In this document: positions 1-9,127 of the stretch, in pieces | Layout: every line of letters begins with the position of its first letter | How positions within the stretch are numbered: the stretch's first letter is position 1 | Assembly (NCBI GenBank): GCA_019233755.1 | Contig: JAFAMD010000059.1 | Coordinates: forward strand, 1-64,000 | Direction of reading: 5' to 3' | Length of the DNA: 64,000 nucleotides | Origin: Acidobacteriaceae bacterium | GTDB taxonomy: Bacteria; Acidobacteriota; Terriglobia; Bryobacterales; Bryobacteraceae | Translations under genes and position numbers: made by a program | The notes under the pieces: generated by a model | What the model saw: the letters and a program-made list of their open reading frames with translations, nothing else | Told to the model about the DNA's origin: nothing | Databases searched by the model: none

Positions 1-1798
1 TCCTGGCACCCGGATAGGCATCGAACCAGCCCCCGTCCAGAAGTAGCGCCACTCCTTTGCGCGGAATGATGGGCCTATCCAAGTGATTGATTTGATACTT
101 CAGGCGAGTTCGTCCCGTTCGGCCCGAAACGGTTGGCAACAGGAAGCTTCCTATATACCGACTTGCGCTCAAATATCCCGCCTGATAGCCAAACCGCAGT
201 TCGCTGAAGCGATCGAAAGCGTAGCCGATATCCGCTCCCCCATAGACTGTGTTCAGTTTGTACTCAGCCAGGTAGTTGTTCTTGTAATAGAGATTAAACG
301 GCGCCCTCCCGGCACCAGCGCGCGGCGCGAGAAACCAACGGCTGACAGTCGTCCAAGGGTGATAGTATTCCCCCTCTGCGGCATAGGTCTCGCCGATCGA
401 ATAGTCGGCCCGTACCTCTGAGCGATATCCGCCCACATCCAGAAAAACGAAGCGACCGCCGAAGGTAAAGGTGACATTGTTCGGATCCGCGCCGTCCACA
501 ACGAACCCTGGCTTTAACCAGGGAGGCGCGTAGTCCTTTTCTTCAGCCGTGATCAGCAATCCTTCCTGCCCGTCGCGATTTGTCAAACTGTAACTCAAAC
601 TATTGAATTGCCCGGTACCGACCGTTCTGACGATCTCGTCCCCCAAGGCACTGGTGTCAATCGGTTTCCCTACGAAGGAGGAAAACTTCTCTTGAATATC
701 CGCAGCCAGGTTCACGTTAGTGCCCTTAACCTGCACAAACTGTGGTACAGGCACGGCATTCACACGACGCGATTCGCGCTGTGCCAGATAGTGATTCCAA
801 TCCTGATCGCTGAGACTGAACGCTTCGAGGACCTTCGACTTCGACGCTGCAGCCTCAAACCCTTTGGGAATAATCTCCCGCGCCTGCGAAAAACCCAGCG
901 TCGAATAGCCGACGAGCTCGACGGTAAGCAAGATGTCTGCCCGCTCCATGCCCCGGAGCTCATTGGCATCGATCATGACATCTGACGATCGTCCGGTAAC
1001 TGCGAACAGCGATTTTACATTCCCTGGATCCACTGGTCCGGTGGTGAGATGTACACCAATAACAATGTCCGCTCCCATTTGCTTGACGACGTCTGTTGGA
1101 AGATTGTCCAGTAGCCCTCCATCCGCGTAGACATGACCGTCGTCCCTTACCGGCGAAAATACGCCAGGAATAGACATCGTGGCTCGCAAAGCATTAGCGA
1201 GCGAACCATTCTCAAAAACCACGGGTTTTCCGGATACGAGATCTGTTGCTACACAGCGAAAAGGGATAGGCAGGTTATCAAAGCTACGGTTATTCGAATA
1301 GGCCAGCACGTACTGGTCGATGAGAAGCCTCACTGACTGGCCTGAGATCAACCCGCCCGGCGGCTGCGGGCCATGGCGCAATCCCACTTCCAATCCGTTG
1401 GGGAACGCACGCAAATCCTCTTTGCGGCGGAAGGGCAAATCTTCAAAAGGCGTGTCACCGGATAAGACTTCGCGCCAGTCGATGTTTTCGACGATCTGTT
1501 GGATTTGAGGAGGTCGAAGGCCGGTAGCATACAGTCCGCCAATCAGCCCGCCCATGCTGGTGCCAGCGACGTAGTCGATCGGGATGTGATGATCTTCGAA
1601 CCACTGTAAGACGCCGACGTGCGCCAGACCCTTTGCGCCTCCCCCCTGCAGGGCCACGCCGATCTTGGGACGTTGGCTTGCCTGCTGAGACCAGCCGCTG
1701 GCGAACGGAACCCATGCCAACAACCAGCACCAAACTAATGCTCTTCGAAATCTAAAGCTTTGCTGCGACCGATCTGAACTTTGCGAGGCCCACTTCAT
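1..1798 (-). CDS. Patatin-like phospholipase with C-terminal POTRA/outer-membrane barrel (type Vd autotransporter-like), 3' end off the window
   Basis: Open frame read from an ATG at 1798 to the left window edge without a stop (599 codons seen, 3' truncated). Residues 1-38 look like a signal peptide with a hydrophobic core around 20-33. The patatin fold follows: oxyanion loop GGGAKG at 52-57, nucleophile elbow GTSMGG with Ser81, and the catalytic dyad Asp226 in DGGLLDNLPTD. After about residue 330 a POTRA-like segment (VQVKGTNVN) leads into aromatic-rich alternating strands (YYHPWTTVSRWFLAPRAGAG) typical of an Omp85-type barrel. Known PlpD/FplA proteins of secretion type Vd have this order and display or release a phospholipase A1-type domain at the surface. 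Domain assignment is solid; substrate and whether the passenger is released are unknown. Confidence 0.85.
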   Translation of the reverse strand, partial: MKWASQSSDRSQQSFRFRRALVWCWLLAWVPFASGWSQQASQRPKIGVALQGGGAKGLAHVGVLQWFEDHHIPIDYVAGTSMGGLIGGLYATGLRPPQIQQIVENIDWREVLSGDTPFEDLPFRRKEDLRAFPNGLEVGLRHGPQPPGGLISGQSVRLLIDQYVLAYSNNRSFDNLPIPFRCVATDLVSGKPVVFENGSLANALRATMSIPGVFSPVRDDGHVYADGGLLDNLPTDVVKQMGADIVIGVHLTTGPVDPGNVKSLFAVTGRSSDVMIDANELRGMERADILLTVELVGYSTLGFSQAREIIPKGFEAAASKSKVLEAFSLSDQDWNHYLAQRESRRVNAVPVPQFVQVKGTNVNLAADIQEKFSSFVGKPIDTSALGDEIVRTVGTGQFNSLSYSLTNRDGQEGLLITAEEKDYAPPWLKPGFVVDGADPNNVTFTFGGRFVFLDVGGYRSEVRADYSIGETYAAEGEYYHPWTTVSRWFLAPRAGAGRAPFNLYYKNNYLAEYKLNTVYGGADIGYAFDRFSELRFGYQAGYLSASRYIGSFLLPTVSGRTGRTRLKYQINHLDRPIIPRKGVALLLDGGWFDAYPGAR

Positions 1799-1951
1799 AT
1801 GGATTCATAGAGCCGGGCGCTGGGGAGATGGTTTTTTTTATTCACAATGTTTGGCCGTGAACGGTAGAAAAACATCACGGAGGTCCTGGCAGGGTCTGCG
1901 ACATCTCCTTGTATATGCTGAAGAAGCCGCAAACCCTCAAACCGGATCCGT

Positions 1952-3001
1952 ATGAGCCGACCGCTGAAAGTGGCCGTTGCCGGGCTAGGACGAATAGGAG
2001 CCGTTCACGCGCTCCATATGTATGAATTGGCCCGCGACACTCAAAGTTGTGAACTCGCGGCGCTGGCAGAGATTGATGTGGACCGAGCTCGCCGCTTTAT
2101 CAGGGAGATTGGGCACGCGGTTCCTCTCTTCTCTTCGGTGGAAGAACTTGCGAGTGCGGGCGTATGCGATGCCACAGTGATCGCCACTCCGACCGAACAT
2201 CATCGCGAGCACGCGGCGAAATTGATCGCAGCCGGCCATCGTGTTTTATTGGAGAAACCACTGACGGGAACGCTCGAAGCGGATCGGGAATTTGCGGAAG
2301 AACTCGACGCTGCTCATCCGCGTGCTCTCATGCTGGCGTTTCAACGGCGCTTCGATGAGCCCCTGAAGTACGCGAAACGGCTGATGCAGGACAGCCTGAT
2401 CGGGCGGGTGTTCAAAATCTATTCAGCCCTCGAGGATTCCAGCCCGGCTCCCGATGGTTACAGAAGCGGGGGTATTCTGCCAGACATGTCCGTGCACAAC
2501 GTAGATGAAATTCTCTGGCTAACCGGACGCACGCCTTCTAAGGCACTTACCATCGGCTCTCGAATCTACAGCCATGCGCTCACAACTTGCGCGGAAGACT
2601 TCGACGATGCTCTTTTGTGCCTTTGGTTCGACAACGATCTTGCCGCACAGATTCAAGTCAGCCGCAATCATGTATCCGGTTACCGTGTTGAGACTGTGCT
2701 ATTTGGCGAGGAGGGCCAGATCCATGTCGGCCGCTTCGAGCAGAATCCCTTTGAGGTGGTTGTCGAAGCGTATGGCCGGCGAGGCAGCACAAAACCGCTT
2801 GCGCATCAGGTGTTTTTGATGCGCGATTATGGCCGGCCGCTGCCGGAGTTCGTCGATCGCTTTGGCGCGGCTTACAAAGCCGAGCTGGCCGCATTCATCG
2901 AGTGCTGCAGAACCGGGAGGCCGTTTCCCGTCAATCACCGTGACGGTGTTCGTGCGCAAGAAGTAATCTCAATGGGAATGCAGGCCATGATGACGAGCTA
3001 A
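1952..3001 (+). CDS. Gfo/Idh/MocA-family NAD(P)-dependent oxidoreductase
   Basis: 349 residues, the usual length of the family. The Rossmann nucleotide-binding loop GLGRIG is at 11-16, the family's EKP motif (catalytic Lys102) at 101-103, and the D-x-x-x-H-x-x-D active-site pattern at Asp178/His182/Asp185. The C-terminal half is the mixed alpha/beta substrate domain. Such enzymes oxidise or reduce hydroxyls of sugars or inositols; myo-inositol 2-dehydrogenase-like enzymes look most similar by eye, but substrate cannot be read from sequence. The stop overlaps the stop of the convergent permease gene by 4 nt. The pairing of a sugar-type oxidoreductase with a sugar/ureide-type permease suggests, without proving, a shared carbon source. 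No strong Shine-Dalgarno precedes the ATG. Confidence 0.9.
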   Translation: MSRPLKVAVAGLGRIGAVHALHMYELARDTQSCELAALAEIDVDRARRFIREIGHAVPLFSSVEELASAGVCDATVIATPTEHHREHAAKLIAAGHRVLLEKPLTGTLEADREFAEELDAAHPRALMLAFQRRFDEPLKYAKRLMQDSLIGRVFKIYSALEDSSPAPDGYRSGGILPDMSVHNVDEILWLTGRTPSKALTIGSRIYSHALTTCAEDFDDALLCLWFDNDLAAQIQVSRNHVSGYRVETVLFGEEGQIHVGRFEQNPFEVVVEAYGRRGSTKPLAHQVFLMRDYGRPLPEFVDRFGAAYKAELAAFIECCRTGRPFPVNHRDGVRAQEVISMGMQAMMTS

Positions 3002-4311
3002 GTGAACTTAGTAACCCGCCATAAAGCTATGCCGCCGGCCACGAGCACCAGCAGCATTGCAATCGTCAATACCGCAAGCCACCCCATCTGGATTGCCATA
3101 TGAGGTACGCGGGCTATTACGCCTAAGCCGACAAAAATCAACGTGGCGCCCGTGACAAGGAGCCAGTCAATCCATGTGCGGCGAGCACTAGTAGGCGTTA
3201 AGTCCCGGCCCTCCATCCGCGCCGCCACGTATTCAGGATTGATCCCGTATAGCCGGGTTTCCCGCTGTGCAGCTTTCTTCCAGCTCGAATATTCGCTCTC
3301 GCAGGCAGAGGAGCACGCGATCGCGACCGCGCCGGCCGCCATCAGCAGCGAACCGCCAATCACTTCCAAGTAAATATTGCCAGTTAATCCATGCAACTCG
3401 CTGAAGACGAGAATGGCCCACAGCAATCCCCAGAGCTGATTAGTATTTGACAGCGGAATTCCACGGCTGATGCCCACATATTTTGTGGCGTAGTTCTGAA
3501 ACAAGTCCCCCACCACCCACATAAATCCGCCCAGCAGAGGCCAAAACAAAATATTACGATCCGCCGCAAGCTCGTGCCAGAACGGTCGTACTCCACCGAG
3601 GAAGGAGATTGCCACAACGGTGACCGTTGTCATCTCACCAAACGTGAAGAAGGTGAGGAACGTGAGCGGATTCATGCCGGTGATGTATGCCTTCCGGTAA
3701 GGAATGTACATCGATCCGAACATCAGCCCGGCGCCTAATGCCGCAGCTATCCCGCGAACCGGGCTTCCATGTGCCGCCTGCGACGTGGAGGCCGCTGATA
3801 TCAGCACCGCACCAACGAAAATGACCAGTGCGCCGCCAATGACTCCTACTTTTCGGCGCCAGCCAGCACGATGCAGTTCCCTGAACAGCAGCGTGCCCCA
3901 GAGAATACCGATCAGGCTGTTTGAATTCCACAACGGAAAAGCGAGACTCAGACCGATGTCCTTGACGGCAAATATTGTCAGCGTGTTCCCGACTGCCCAC
4001 AGGCATCCTGCCATGACACCCCACAGCACCAGGTGTGGAACCTGCCGCGTATCGGCAAAAATATCTCCTGTGCCGCGGATTAGCGCCGGCAAACTCCAGC
4101 GCGAAATAAACGCGCCCAGCACCATCATGAATGAGATCACAAGCGGAGAAACCGAAACGGTCACGAGTTTCGTCGGAGCTTCGGCTCCTGCCAGCCAAAG
4201 CGCTGCCGCGACGCCACAAAATATTCCAAGCCGGTGAAGTTGCCGCTGGCGGGAATGACCCGTCAACGTTTCACTAACAGCGGAACCCAAAGCATTTTCT
4301 CCCTGGTTCAT
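2998..4311 (-). CDS. DMT-superfamily transporter of the glucose/ribose-porter or ureide-permease type
   Basis: About 437 residues from the ATG at 4311 (the frame stays open to 4554, but the extra 81 residues look non-coding). Around ten hydrophobic helices form two similar halves. Each half has a WAVGN / NSNSLIGILWG or TNQLWGLLWA element: a small-residue helix followed by an Asn/Gln-containing helix, as in GRP sugar porters and plant ureide permeases. A hydrophilic loop of about 45 residues (YSSWKKAAQRETRLYGINPE) precedes the last two helices and is unusual for short GRP porters. Likely a proton-coupled inner-membrane uptake carrier for a sugar, sugar derivative or ureide. It converges on the oxidoreductase at 1952-3001 with a 4-nt overlap. 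Start is uncertain. Confidence 0.7.
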   Translation of the reverse strand: MNQGENALGSAVSETLTGHSRQRQLHRLGIFCGVAAALWLAGAEAPTKLVTVSVSPLVISFMMVLGAFISRWSLPALIRGTGDIFADTRQVPHLVLWGVMAGCLWAVGNTLTIFAVKDIGLSLAFPLWNSNSLIGILWGTLLFRELHRAGWRRKVGVIGGALVIFVGAVLISAASTSQAAHGSPVRGIAAALGAGLMFGSMYIPYRKAYITGMNPLTFLTFFTFGEMTTVTVVAISFLGGVRPFWHELAADRNILFWPLLGGFMWVVGDLFQNYATKYVGISRGIPLSNTNQLWGLLWAILVFSELHGLTGNIYLEVIGGSLLMAAGAVAIACSSACESEYSSWKKAAQRETRLYGINPEYVAARMEGRDLTPTSARRTWIDWLLVTGATLIFVGLGVIARVPHMAIQMGWLAVLTIAMLLVLVAGGIALWRVTKFT

Positions 4312-4559
4312 TGAACAAGACGCAGAAGCAGCAATCCCAAGAGCAGCACGGCGAAGGGAACCCAGAATTGAATATCCCTCAATACGGCTGTCCAGCAACC
4401 CCGGAGCCGATCGGAGGTTCCATTTAGCTGATAATTCATTTTTGTAGGGTGGGCTTCCTAAAGCGAAATCTCTCCAGGCGATTATACGTCGTGAGGTCTT
4501 GCGAGCCGAACAGATGGGAATTGGGTGAACTGCCGGAATCAGAAGAGGGCGCAAGTATA

Positions 4560-5792
4560 TCAGGCCAGCATTTTCATCAACCCGCGGATGATTTCCTCGA
4601 GCGGCGTTGCAAAAATCCAGAGAACAGCCAGGGGGGCAGCTGCCTCAGCCGCGACTAGCAGAACCAGTTCCTTATTAATCGGCACTACTCGCATCTGGTC
4701 CACTACGTTATAGCTGGAAATGAAATCGGCCACCGACGAAGGATCCTGACTTCCCAACATCGATTTCTGTTTTGAACCTGATTCCGTCGCCCACGCTGAA
4801 TCGAACGACTCGGTCAAATGCCTTGCCACCTCGTCATATCGGACTATACCGTCCCGATTGCACTCGATCAATTTCGGACAAAGCAGGAGGAGCGGACCCA
4901 GGACAACCAGCACCGCAAGAACAATGAATACGGCCGTCGGCACCTTAGTGGCGTCGATGGAAGTTCCAAGATAGGTGATGGAATTTGCGTACTGGCCGGC
5001 AATAAATGCGCCCAGCGCCGCAAACAGTATCCCGAAATGGCGCTGCGCCATCAATACGAAGCTCAACCCACCCAGCTTGTCAGGGTGAATCGGGACCAAG
5101 GCGAGATCCAGTTTGGCCACTTTGTACAGCAAGAAGCTCCATAGAGCATATCTCCAGAGCCAGCGAAACATCAGGAACCGCAGCACCGGACTGGCGACAA
5201 ACGCAAACCACCAGCCCGCCGGACTGAATCCTCCGGACGCGGAAGAATGCCAGGAAGTGATTCCGTGCGAACCCCATTCATGGCCCGCAAACACGTAATT
5301 ACCCAGCACGAACAGAGGGAAAAAAGCCACGAGCGCCACGATCAATTCGACCAGGCCCGAATCCCGCCGTTGCGCGACCTTTTTCAGCAGCGCATCGTAA
5401 GCGGGTCTGTCACGCTCTCGCACGACGCCTGACGAAGCGAATTTAGACACCACATGCTGTATCCACGGATCAATAACAATCTCGGCCAGGAGTAGAAGGG
5501 GAATGCCTACGAGGAAACGCCCATAAATCGAGAAGTCCTTGAGAAGGGGGATTCTCACGCTGGTGCCGAACGCCGTTCCTGCCGCCAGGCTCAATATGAG
5601 CAAGGGCGCCCAAGTAAGCAGAAGCAGCACTATGACGCGCCGTCCAATATCGGCGCCGGCGTACTGCACCAGGTGCATGCGCACCAGCGCCCGGTAGAAA
5701 GGCCCGCCCACGACCAGTGAGAAATGGTCTGCGACGGACGAGCCTGACGGGGCGGCCGGACTCGCACGAGCCTGCTGGGTTCCGGTTGCCAC
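4560..5792 (-). CDS. Polytopic membrane protein of unknown function, last gene of the chromate-transporter operon
   Basis: 410 residues starting at a GTG that shares its first base with the TAG stop of the upstream transporter gene, so translation is probably coupled. About seven hydrophobic segments are visible (roughly 51-73, 88-108, 150-170, 195-235, 258-275, 285-307, 378-398), separated by a conserved-looking loop with the motif ALVPIHPDKLGGLSF near 235-250 and a charged region near 320-365. I do not recognise the family. Its place at the end of a strictly overlapping operon suggests a membrane partner of the transporter or of the soluble first gene product. No catalytic motif is apparent. 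Confidence 0.75.
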   Translation of the reverse strand: MATGTQQARASPAAPSGSSVADHFSLVVGGPFYRALVRMHLVQYAGADIGRRVIVLLLLTWAPLLILSLAAGTAFGTSVRIPLLKDFSIYGRFLVGIPLLLLAEIVIDPWIQHVVSKFASSGVVRERDRPAYDALLKKVAQRRDSGLVELIVALVAFFPLFVLGNYVFAGHEWGSHGITSWHSSASGGFSPAGWWFAFVASPVLRFLMFRWLWRYALWSFLLYKVAKLDLALVPIHPDKLGGLSFVLMAQRHFGILFAALGAFIAGQYANSITYLGTSIDATKVPTAVFIVLAVLVVLGPLLLLCPKLIECNRDGIVRYDEVARHLTESFDSAWATESGSKQKSMLGSQDPSSVADFISSYNVVDQMRVVPINKELVLLVAAEAAAPLAVLWIFATPLEEIIRGLMKMLA

Positions 5793-6328
5793 TACAACGG
5801 TCCAATCGGTTTAAAGGTAAACAAGCCGACCAGCGCCCCACCAAGGATGAGGAGGGCCGGATTAATTTTGAAGCGTAGCAAAATGAGGAACACGGACATC
5901 CCGATGACTGCGGTATTCCAGCCGGTGATTGCCCCTCTGGCCATCGTAAAGCAGCCGGCCAGAAGCAGTCCGATGGAGACTGGCGCAAGTCCCTTCTGAA
6001 TGGAGGCCCTCCACGGCCACTTTTCGAGCCTCACCCAGAGGCGCCCGATGGTCAAGGCAAGCACGGCCGTAGGCCCGAAGAATGCCAGCAGGACAACGAC
6101 GGCTCCCGCAAGGCCGGCAGCCCATTCTCCGATCGAGACGATCATCATCATGTTGGGGCCAGGCATCATCTGGCCGACGCTGTACAGGTGGATTAGCTGC
6201 TTAAAGTCAAGCCAGTGGTGGACGTCGACGGTGAGGACTTTCAATTCGGGAAAGGCGGCCATGCCACCTCCAACCGTCAATATCGATAGATACGCGAAGA
6301 CACGAATGAGCGCGGGTATTTGGTTCAT
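5792..6328 (-). CDS. Chromate transporter (CHR family), second half of a split pair
   Basis: 178 residues with about six hydrophobic stretches. The motif LTVGGGMAAFPEL at 18-30 and GQMMPGPNMMMIVSIGEWAAG near 52-72 are the two signatures of a CHR domain. Members export or exchange chromate and sulfate-like oxyanions, either as one long two-domain protein or as two short proteins encoded in tandem; this is the tandem form. A GAGG-rich ribosome site lies about nine bases upstream. The start overlaps the preceding CHR gene by 4 nt and the stop overlaps the next gene by 1 nt. Anion specificity is inferred from the family only. Confidence 0.88.
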   Translation of the reverse strand: MNQIPALIRVFAYLSILTVGGGMAAFPELKVLTVDVHHWLDFKQLIHLYSVGQMMPGPNMMMIVSIGEWAAGLAGAVVVLLAFFGPTAVLALTIGRLWVRLEKWPWRASIQKGLAPVSIGLLLAGCFTMARGAITGWNTAVIGMSVFLILLRFKINPALLILGGALVGLFTFKPIGPL

Positions 6329-6972
6329 TGGCTGGAACCCTCCTCTACTTTCTTGCGCGGCCGGTACCAGAGGATCGCAAGTATACCGACGACGACCAAG
6401 ACGCGCGGTACACGCTGGTGCAGCCTGTTCACCCCAATAACCGTGAGCGCAATGAACACAAGGTCGTAAACGTGTGCGAGCGACTTCTTGCTGAGTTGCA
6501 CGGTAGTGGCGAGGATGAGCCCCACCGCGGCCGCCGCGACGCCCTTGAGGGCCGCCGTCACCAGCGGTCGGTCACCGTGTTCGTGATACACCATCCCCAC
6601 GAGATACATGAGCAGCGCTCCCGGTAGGCAGATACCAATGACTGCAGCTATGGCTCCGGGAAGACCGCGCAGGCGATCGCCCACAAGAATCGCCATGTTC
6701 GTGGCATTCAGCCCTGGGAGTGTCTGGCTGATGGCGAGCAATTCGACGAACGTTTTGTCGTCTACCCATTTATGTTTGGTGACAAGGCTGCTTCGCAGGT
6801 ATGCCACGACGCCACCCCCAAAACTCGTCGCGCCGATCAACAGGAAGGCGCCGAAGATGCCGGCGACAGTGGGTTTAGCCGTAGGGGCTTCCACAGCGCC
6901 GGGAACGGCCGCCGGTGGTACATGGCTCGCGGCCATGGCATTCGGATCAAATGCAGGTGCAGCTTCACTCAT
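6325..6972 (-). CDS. Chromate transporter (CHR family), first half of a split pair
   Basis: 215 residues. A Pro/Ala-rich cytoplasmic leader of about 35 residues precedes the CHR domain: GATSFGGGVVAYLR near 47-60 and SQTLPGLNATNMAILVGDRLRG near 81-102 are the family signatures, followed by four further helices and a basic tail. Together with the gene at 5792-6328 it completes the antiparallel two-domain transporter of the short-chain CHR type. It overlaps the upstream gene by 8 nt and the downstream half by 4 nt, so the proteins are probably made in equal amounts. Likely role: inner-membrane export of an oxyanion; chromate itself is not demonstrated by the sequence. Confidence 0.88.
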   Translation of the reverse strand: MSEAAPAFDPNAMAASHVPPAAVPGAVEAPTAKPTVAGIFGAFLLIGATSFGGGVVAYLRSSLVTKHKWVDDKTFVELLAISQTLPGLNATNMAILVGDRLRGLPGAIAAVIGICLPGALLMYLVGMVYHEHGDRPLVTAALKGVAAAAVGLILATTVQLSKKSLAHVYDLVFIALTVIGVNRLHQRVPRVLVVVGILAILWYRPRKKVEEGSSQ

Positions 6973-7894
6973 GGCTCTGTGGTGCGTTTCCTTTCAGACG
7001 ATAGACCATCCCCGTCTTCGTTGTGCCGAGAGCGATCCAGTCCTTCACATCCTGCTGCAGCGTAATAAAGAACTGTTCACAGAGTTCCTTTGCTTTGTGA
7101 TGGACTTCCTCTTTTTTCTCAAACTTACATTGGTAGGCGAACTCTCCCACCAGGGGCATGTGTTCTCCTCGAGTGCGCCATAGCGCCACGTCGCATTTGG
7201 CCACGATGCCTTTACCGAAGTCCAACTGCCCGAGGTGTAGAAGCACCTCCTCCACGATTCCTTCATTCACGAGTGTGATTTTTTCGTCATCCGATTTCTT
7301 CAGGACAGATAGCGCCGGAAAAACCCGGCAAAGGGTACTCATCGACGCTTTATCCGCTTCATGCATTTGGCTCAAGCCGAACACGCACGTATGTGAGTAC
7401 AGAATGCGATAACTGCCGATTTGATCTTTCAGCGGTAAAGCTTCGGCTTTGAATTTGATGCGATAGGTACCAGCGATGTGGGGGCGTACGTCTACCGCCG
7501 CTGCCTTCTGCTCTTCCGGATGCCGGAACTTGAAGACGATTTCCGGATCGCCAACCGCAAAGCCGTCGACGTAGGAAATGCGCCGGCGCAGGATGAAGGC
7601 GTTGTTGTAAAGGCGGAAGTCCGGAGTATCGCCGAAGGTGATTTCTCTAACGTCGGGCCTCTTGCTGGTTGCGGGGTCGGCAATAAACCCGACTTTGACA
7701 TTCTTCGCCGTCCGCTGAACGAGCTTGCCAAAGTCACGGAAGCTCTCCACAGAGTTGAAGCGATCGGGCTTCAGGATGAGCTTGGCTTCGAGGTATTGGA
7801 CTACGTCGAGAGGATGACCATCGGTGTAGGTCGCTGTCCCAGCCTTAGTTCCGTGAGCAGCGTGTGCTTCCTTAACGGCGACTGCTTTAGCCAC
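6965..7894 (-). CDS. Putative triphosphate-tunnel (CYTH-like) protein, first gene of the chromate-transporter operon
   Basis: 309 residues from a GTG at 7894 preceded seven bases upstream by a strong GAGGAGG ribosome site. No signal peptide or membrane segment. Several elements resemble the CYTH/triphosphate tunnel fold: YLEAKLIL near 34-41 in the place of the ExExK strand, then DFRLYNNAFILRRR near 91-104, EIVFKFRH near 118-125, YRIKFKAE, and a late acidic/basic strand GEFAYQCKFEKK. In tunnel enzymes such alternating Lys/Arg/Glu strands bind triphosphates or long polyphosphates. The first Glu of the ExExK signature is not obvious, so assignment is tentative. It begins the four-gene overlapping operon with both CHR halves; a soluble tunnel-type protein next to an anion exporter is unusual. 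Confidence 0.55.
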   Translation of the reverse strand: MAKAVAVKEAHAAHGTKAGTATYTDGHPLDVVQYLEAKLILKPDRFNSVESFRDFGKLVQRTAKNVKVGFIADPATSKRPDVREITFGDTPDFRLYNNAFILRRRISYVDGFAVGDPEIVFKFRHPEEQKAAAVDVRPHIAGTYRIKFKAEALPLKDQIGSYRILYSHTCVFGLSQMHEADKASMSTLCRVFPALSVLKKSDDEKITLVNEGIVEEVLLHLGQLDFGKGIVAKCDVALWRTRGEHMPLVGEFAYQCKFEKKEEVHHKAKELCEQFFITLQQDVKDWIALGTTKTGMVYRLKGNAPQSHE

Positions 7895-8246
7895 TGTTGT
7901 TCCTCCTCATGTGAAATGCGATCACCGTCAGGGCAGCAATCCTGCTGGCCGGTTATCGCTGGTTCGTGTGATGAATATCACGTGAAAGGGGTGTTATTTT
8001 TTTGCTGGAAGCGGCTTACGGATTTAGAAAATTTCCTGACGTGATTTGCCAACTTCGGCATCTGTGTTCAGGTACATGGTGCGCCGGAGGAATCACCCGA
8101 TACTTTACCTTCCGGCCAGGAGTTCTGCTAGCAGGTCCTCCGCCGGGCTAGTCATCTCCCTGCCAGCTAGGGCTTTCGTTAGTGCTAATGCAGGGCAAAA
8201 ATTGGCGTGCATAACTTCCGGAATTGGTATGACGTGAGGTGATTTT
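7895..8246. other. Divergent intergenic region (352 bp)
   Basis: Lies between the GTG start of the chromate-transporter operon (leftward) and the GTG start of the VWFA gene (rightward), so it must hold both promoters. Visible: the GAGGAGG ribosome site for the leftward gene at 7902-7908, a T-rich run near 8000, and GAGGTG at 8236-8241 six bases before the rightward start. No convincing hairpin terminator, RNA gene or coding remnant was seen. Confidence 0.6.
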
Positions 8247-9116
8247 GTGTCGTCGTCTGCTCCTCTTCTGTTCGCGTTTCTGATTGCCAGCCAGGCATTC
8301 GGTCAAGGCGTGACCTTCAAAGAAGAGGTCAAACTGGTCGAGGTGTACGCGACCGTCTTCGACCATCACGGCAAAGCGGTGAACGGTCTCACCAGGGAGC
8401 AGTTTGAGATTCGCGACGATGGCACGCCCCAGCCGATTCGGACATTCGAACCCACACAAGGAGCCCTCTCCTGCGCACTTTTGCTCGACACAACCGGAAG
8501 TATGGCCCCTGTGATGCCGCAACTGAGAAACGGAGCAAAGAAGTTTATTGGAGCGCTACGTCCGGGCGATTCGGTTGGGGTCTATTCATTTACAGACCAC
8601 GTGGAGGAGCTGCAGGGCATCACCGCAGATCAGGACTCTTCGAAGAAGGCGTTGTCGCGGCTGCATGCAGGAGGGCGAACGGCTCTTTTCGATTCCGTCA
8701 GCCAGTTGATCGTTGAACTCGAGAGAATGAAGGGCAAGAAAGTGATCGTCGTCTTGACCGATGGCGGAGACAACGCGAGCTCACTGAGTCGGGAAGCGGC
8801 AGAAGAACGCGCGCGAAAAGCGGGCGTACCTGTGTTTGCAATCGCCGAAGGAGAGGCTTTGCACGATGAGGGGGCCGCGGGTCTCCTACGCGATCTGGCC
8901 GAATCCACCGGCGGCAGGATGTATAAGGCGAATCGTTCGAAAGACATGGAAACAATACTGCAAGCCATCGCGCGAGATGTTCAATACGGGTATCTTCTCG
9001 GCTTTAAAGCTCCTCCGGAAGGAAAGAAGAACGCCTGGCACGAACTTCAAGTCGTCGTTAAGAATACTGCAAAACCGCTGCAGGTGAGGGCCCGCACCGG
9101 TTACCTAATTGAGTAG
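8247..9116 (+). CDS. Secreted VWFA-related protein (acidobacterial type)
   Basis: 289 residues. Starts at a GTG with GAGGTG six bases upstream. Signal peptide 1-20 ends at AFGQ. A short N-terminal beta domain (VKLVEVYATVFDHHGKAVNGL) precedes a von Willebrand A domain with metal-site residues Asp81, Thr83, Ser85 (LLDTTGS), Thr145 (GGRTALFD) and Asp172 (LTDGGDN). The C-terminal strand VRARTGYL is the usual family ending. These proteins are exported and thought to bind ligands through a divalent ion, but the biological partner is not known. Two more members sit at 16948 and 20181. It converges with the hybrid kinase gene, ending 11 nt from its stop. Confidence 0.9.
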   Translation: MSSSAPLLFAFLIASQAFGQGVTFKEEVKLVEVYATVFDHHGKAVNGLTREQFEIRDDGTPQPIRTFEPTQGALSCALLLDTTGSMAPVMPQLRNGAKKFIGALRPGDSVGVYSFTDHVEELQGITADQDSSKKALSRLHAGGRTALFDSVSQLIVELERMKGKKVIVVLTDGGDNASSLSREAAEERARKAGVPVFAIAEGEALHDEGAAGLLRDLAESTGGRMYKANRSKDMETILQAIARDVQYGYLLGFKAPPEGKKNAWHELQVVVKNTAKPLQVRARTGYLIE

Positions 9117-9127
9117 GCAGCCCTCGA

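Noticed and set aside
7895..8246. Sigma-54 (-24/-12) promoter candidates in this and other gaps
   Set aside because: TGGC-like sequences occur but none has GG and GC at the correct ten-base spacing.
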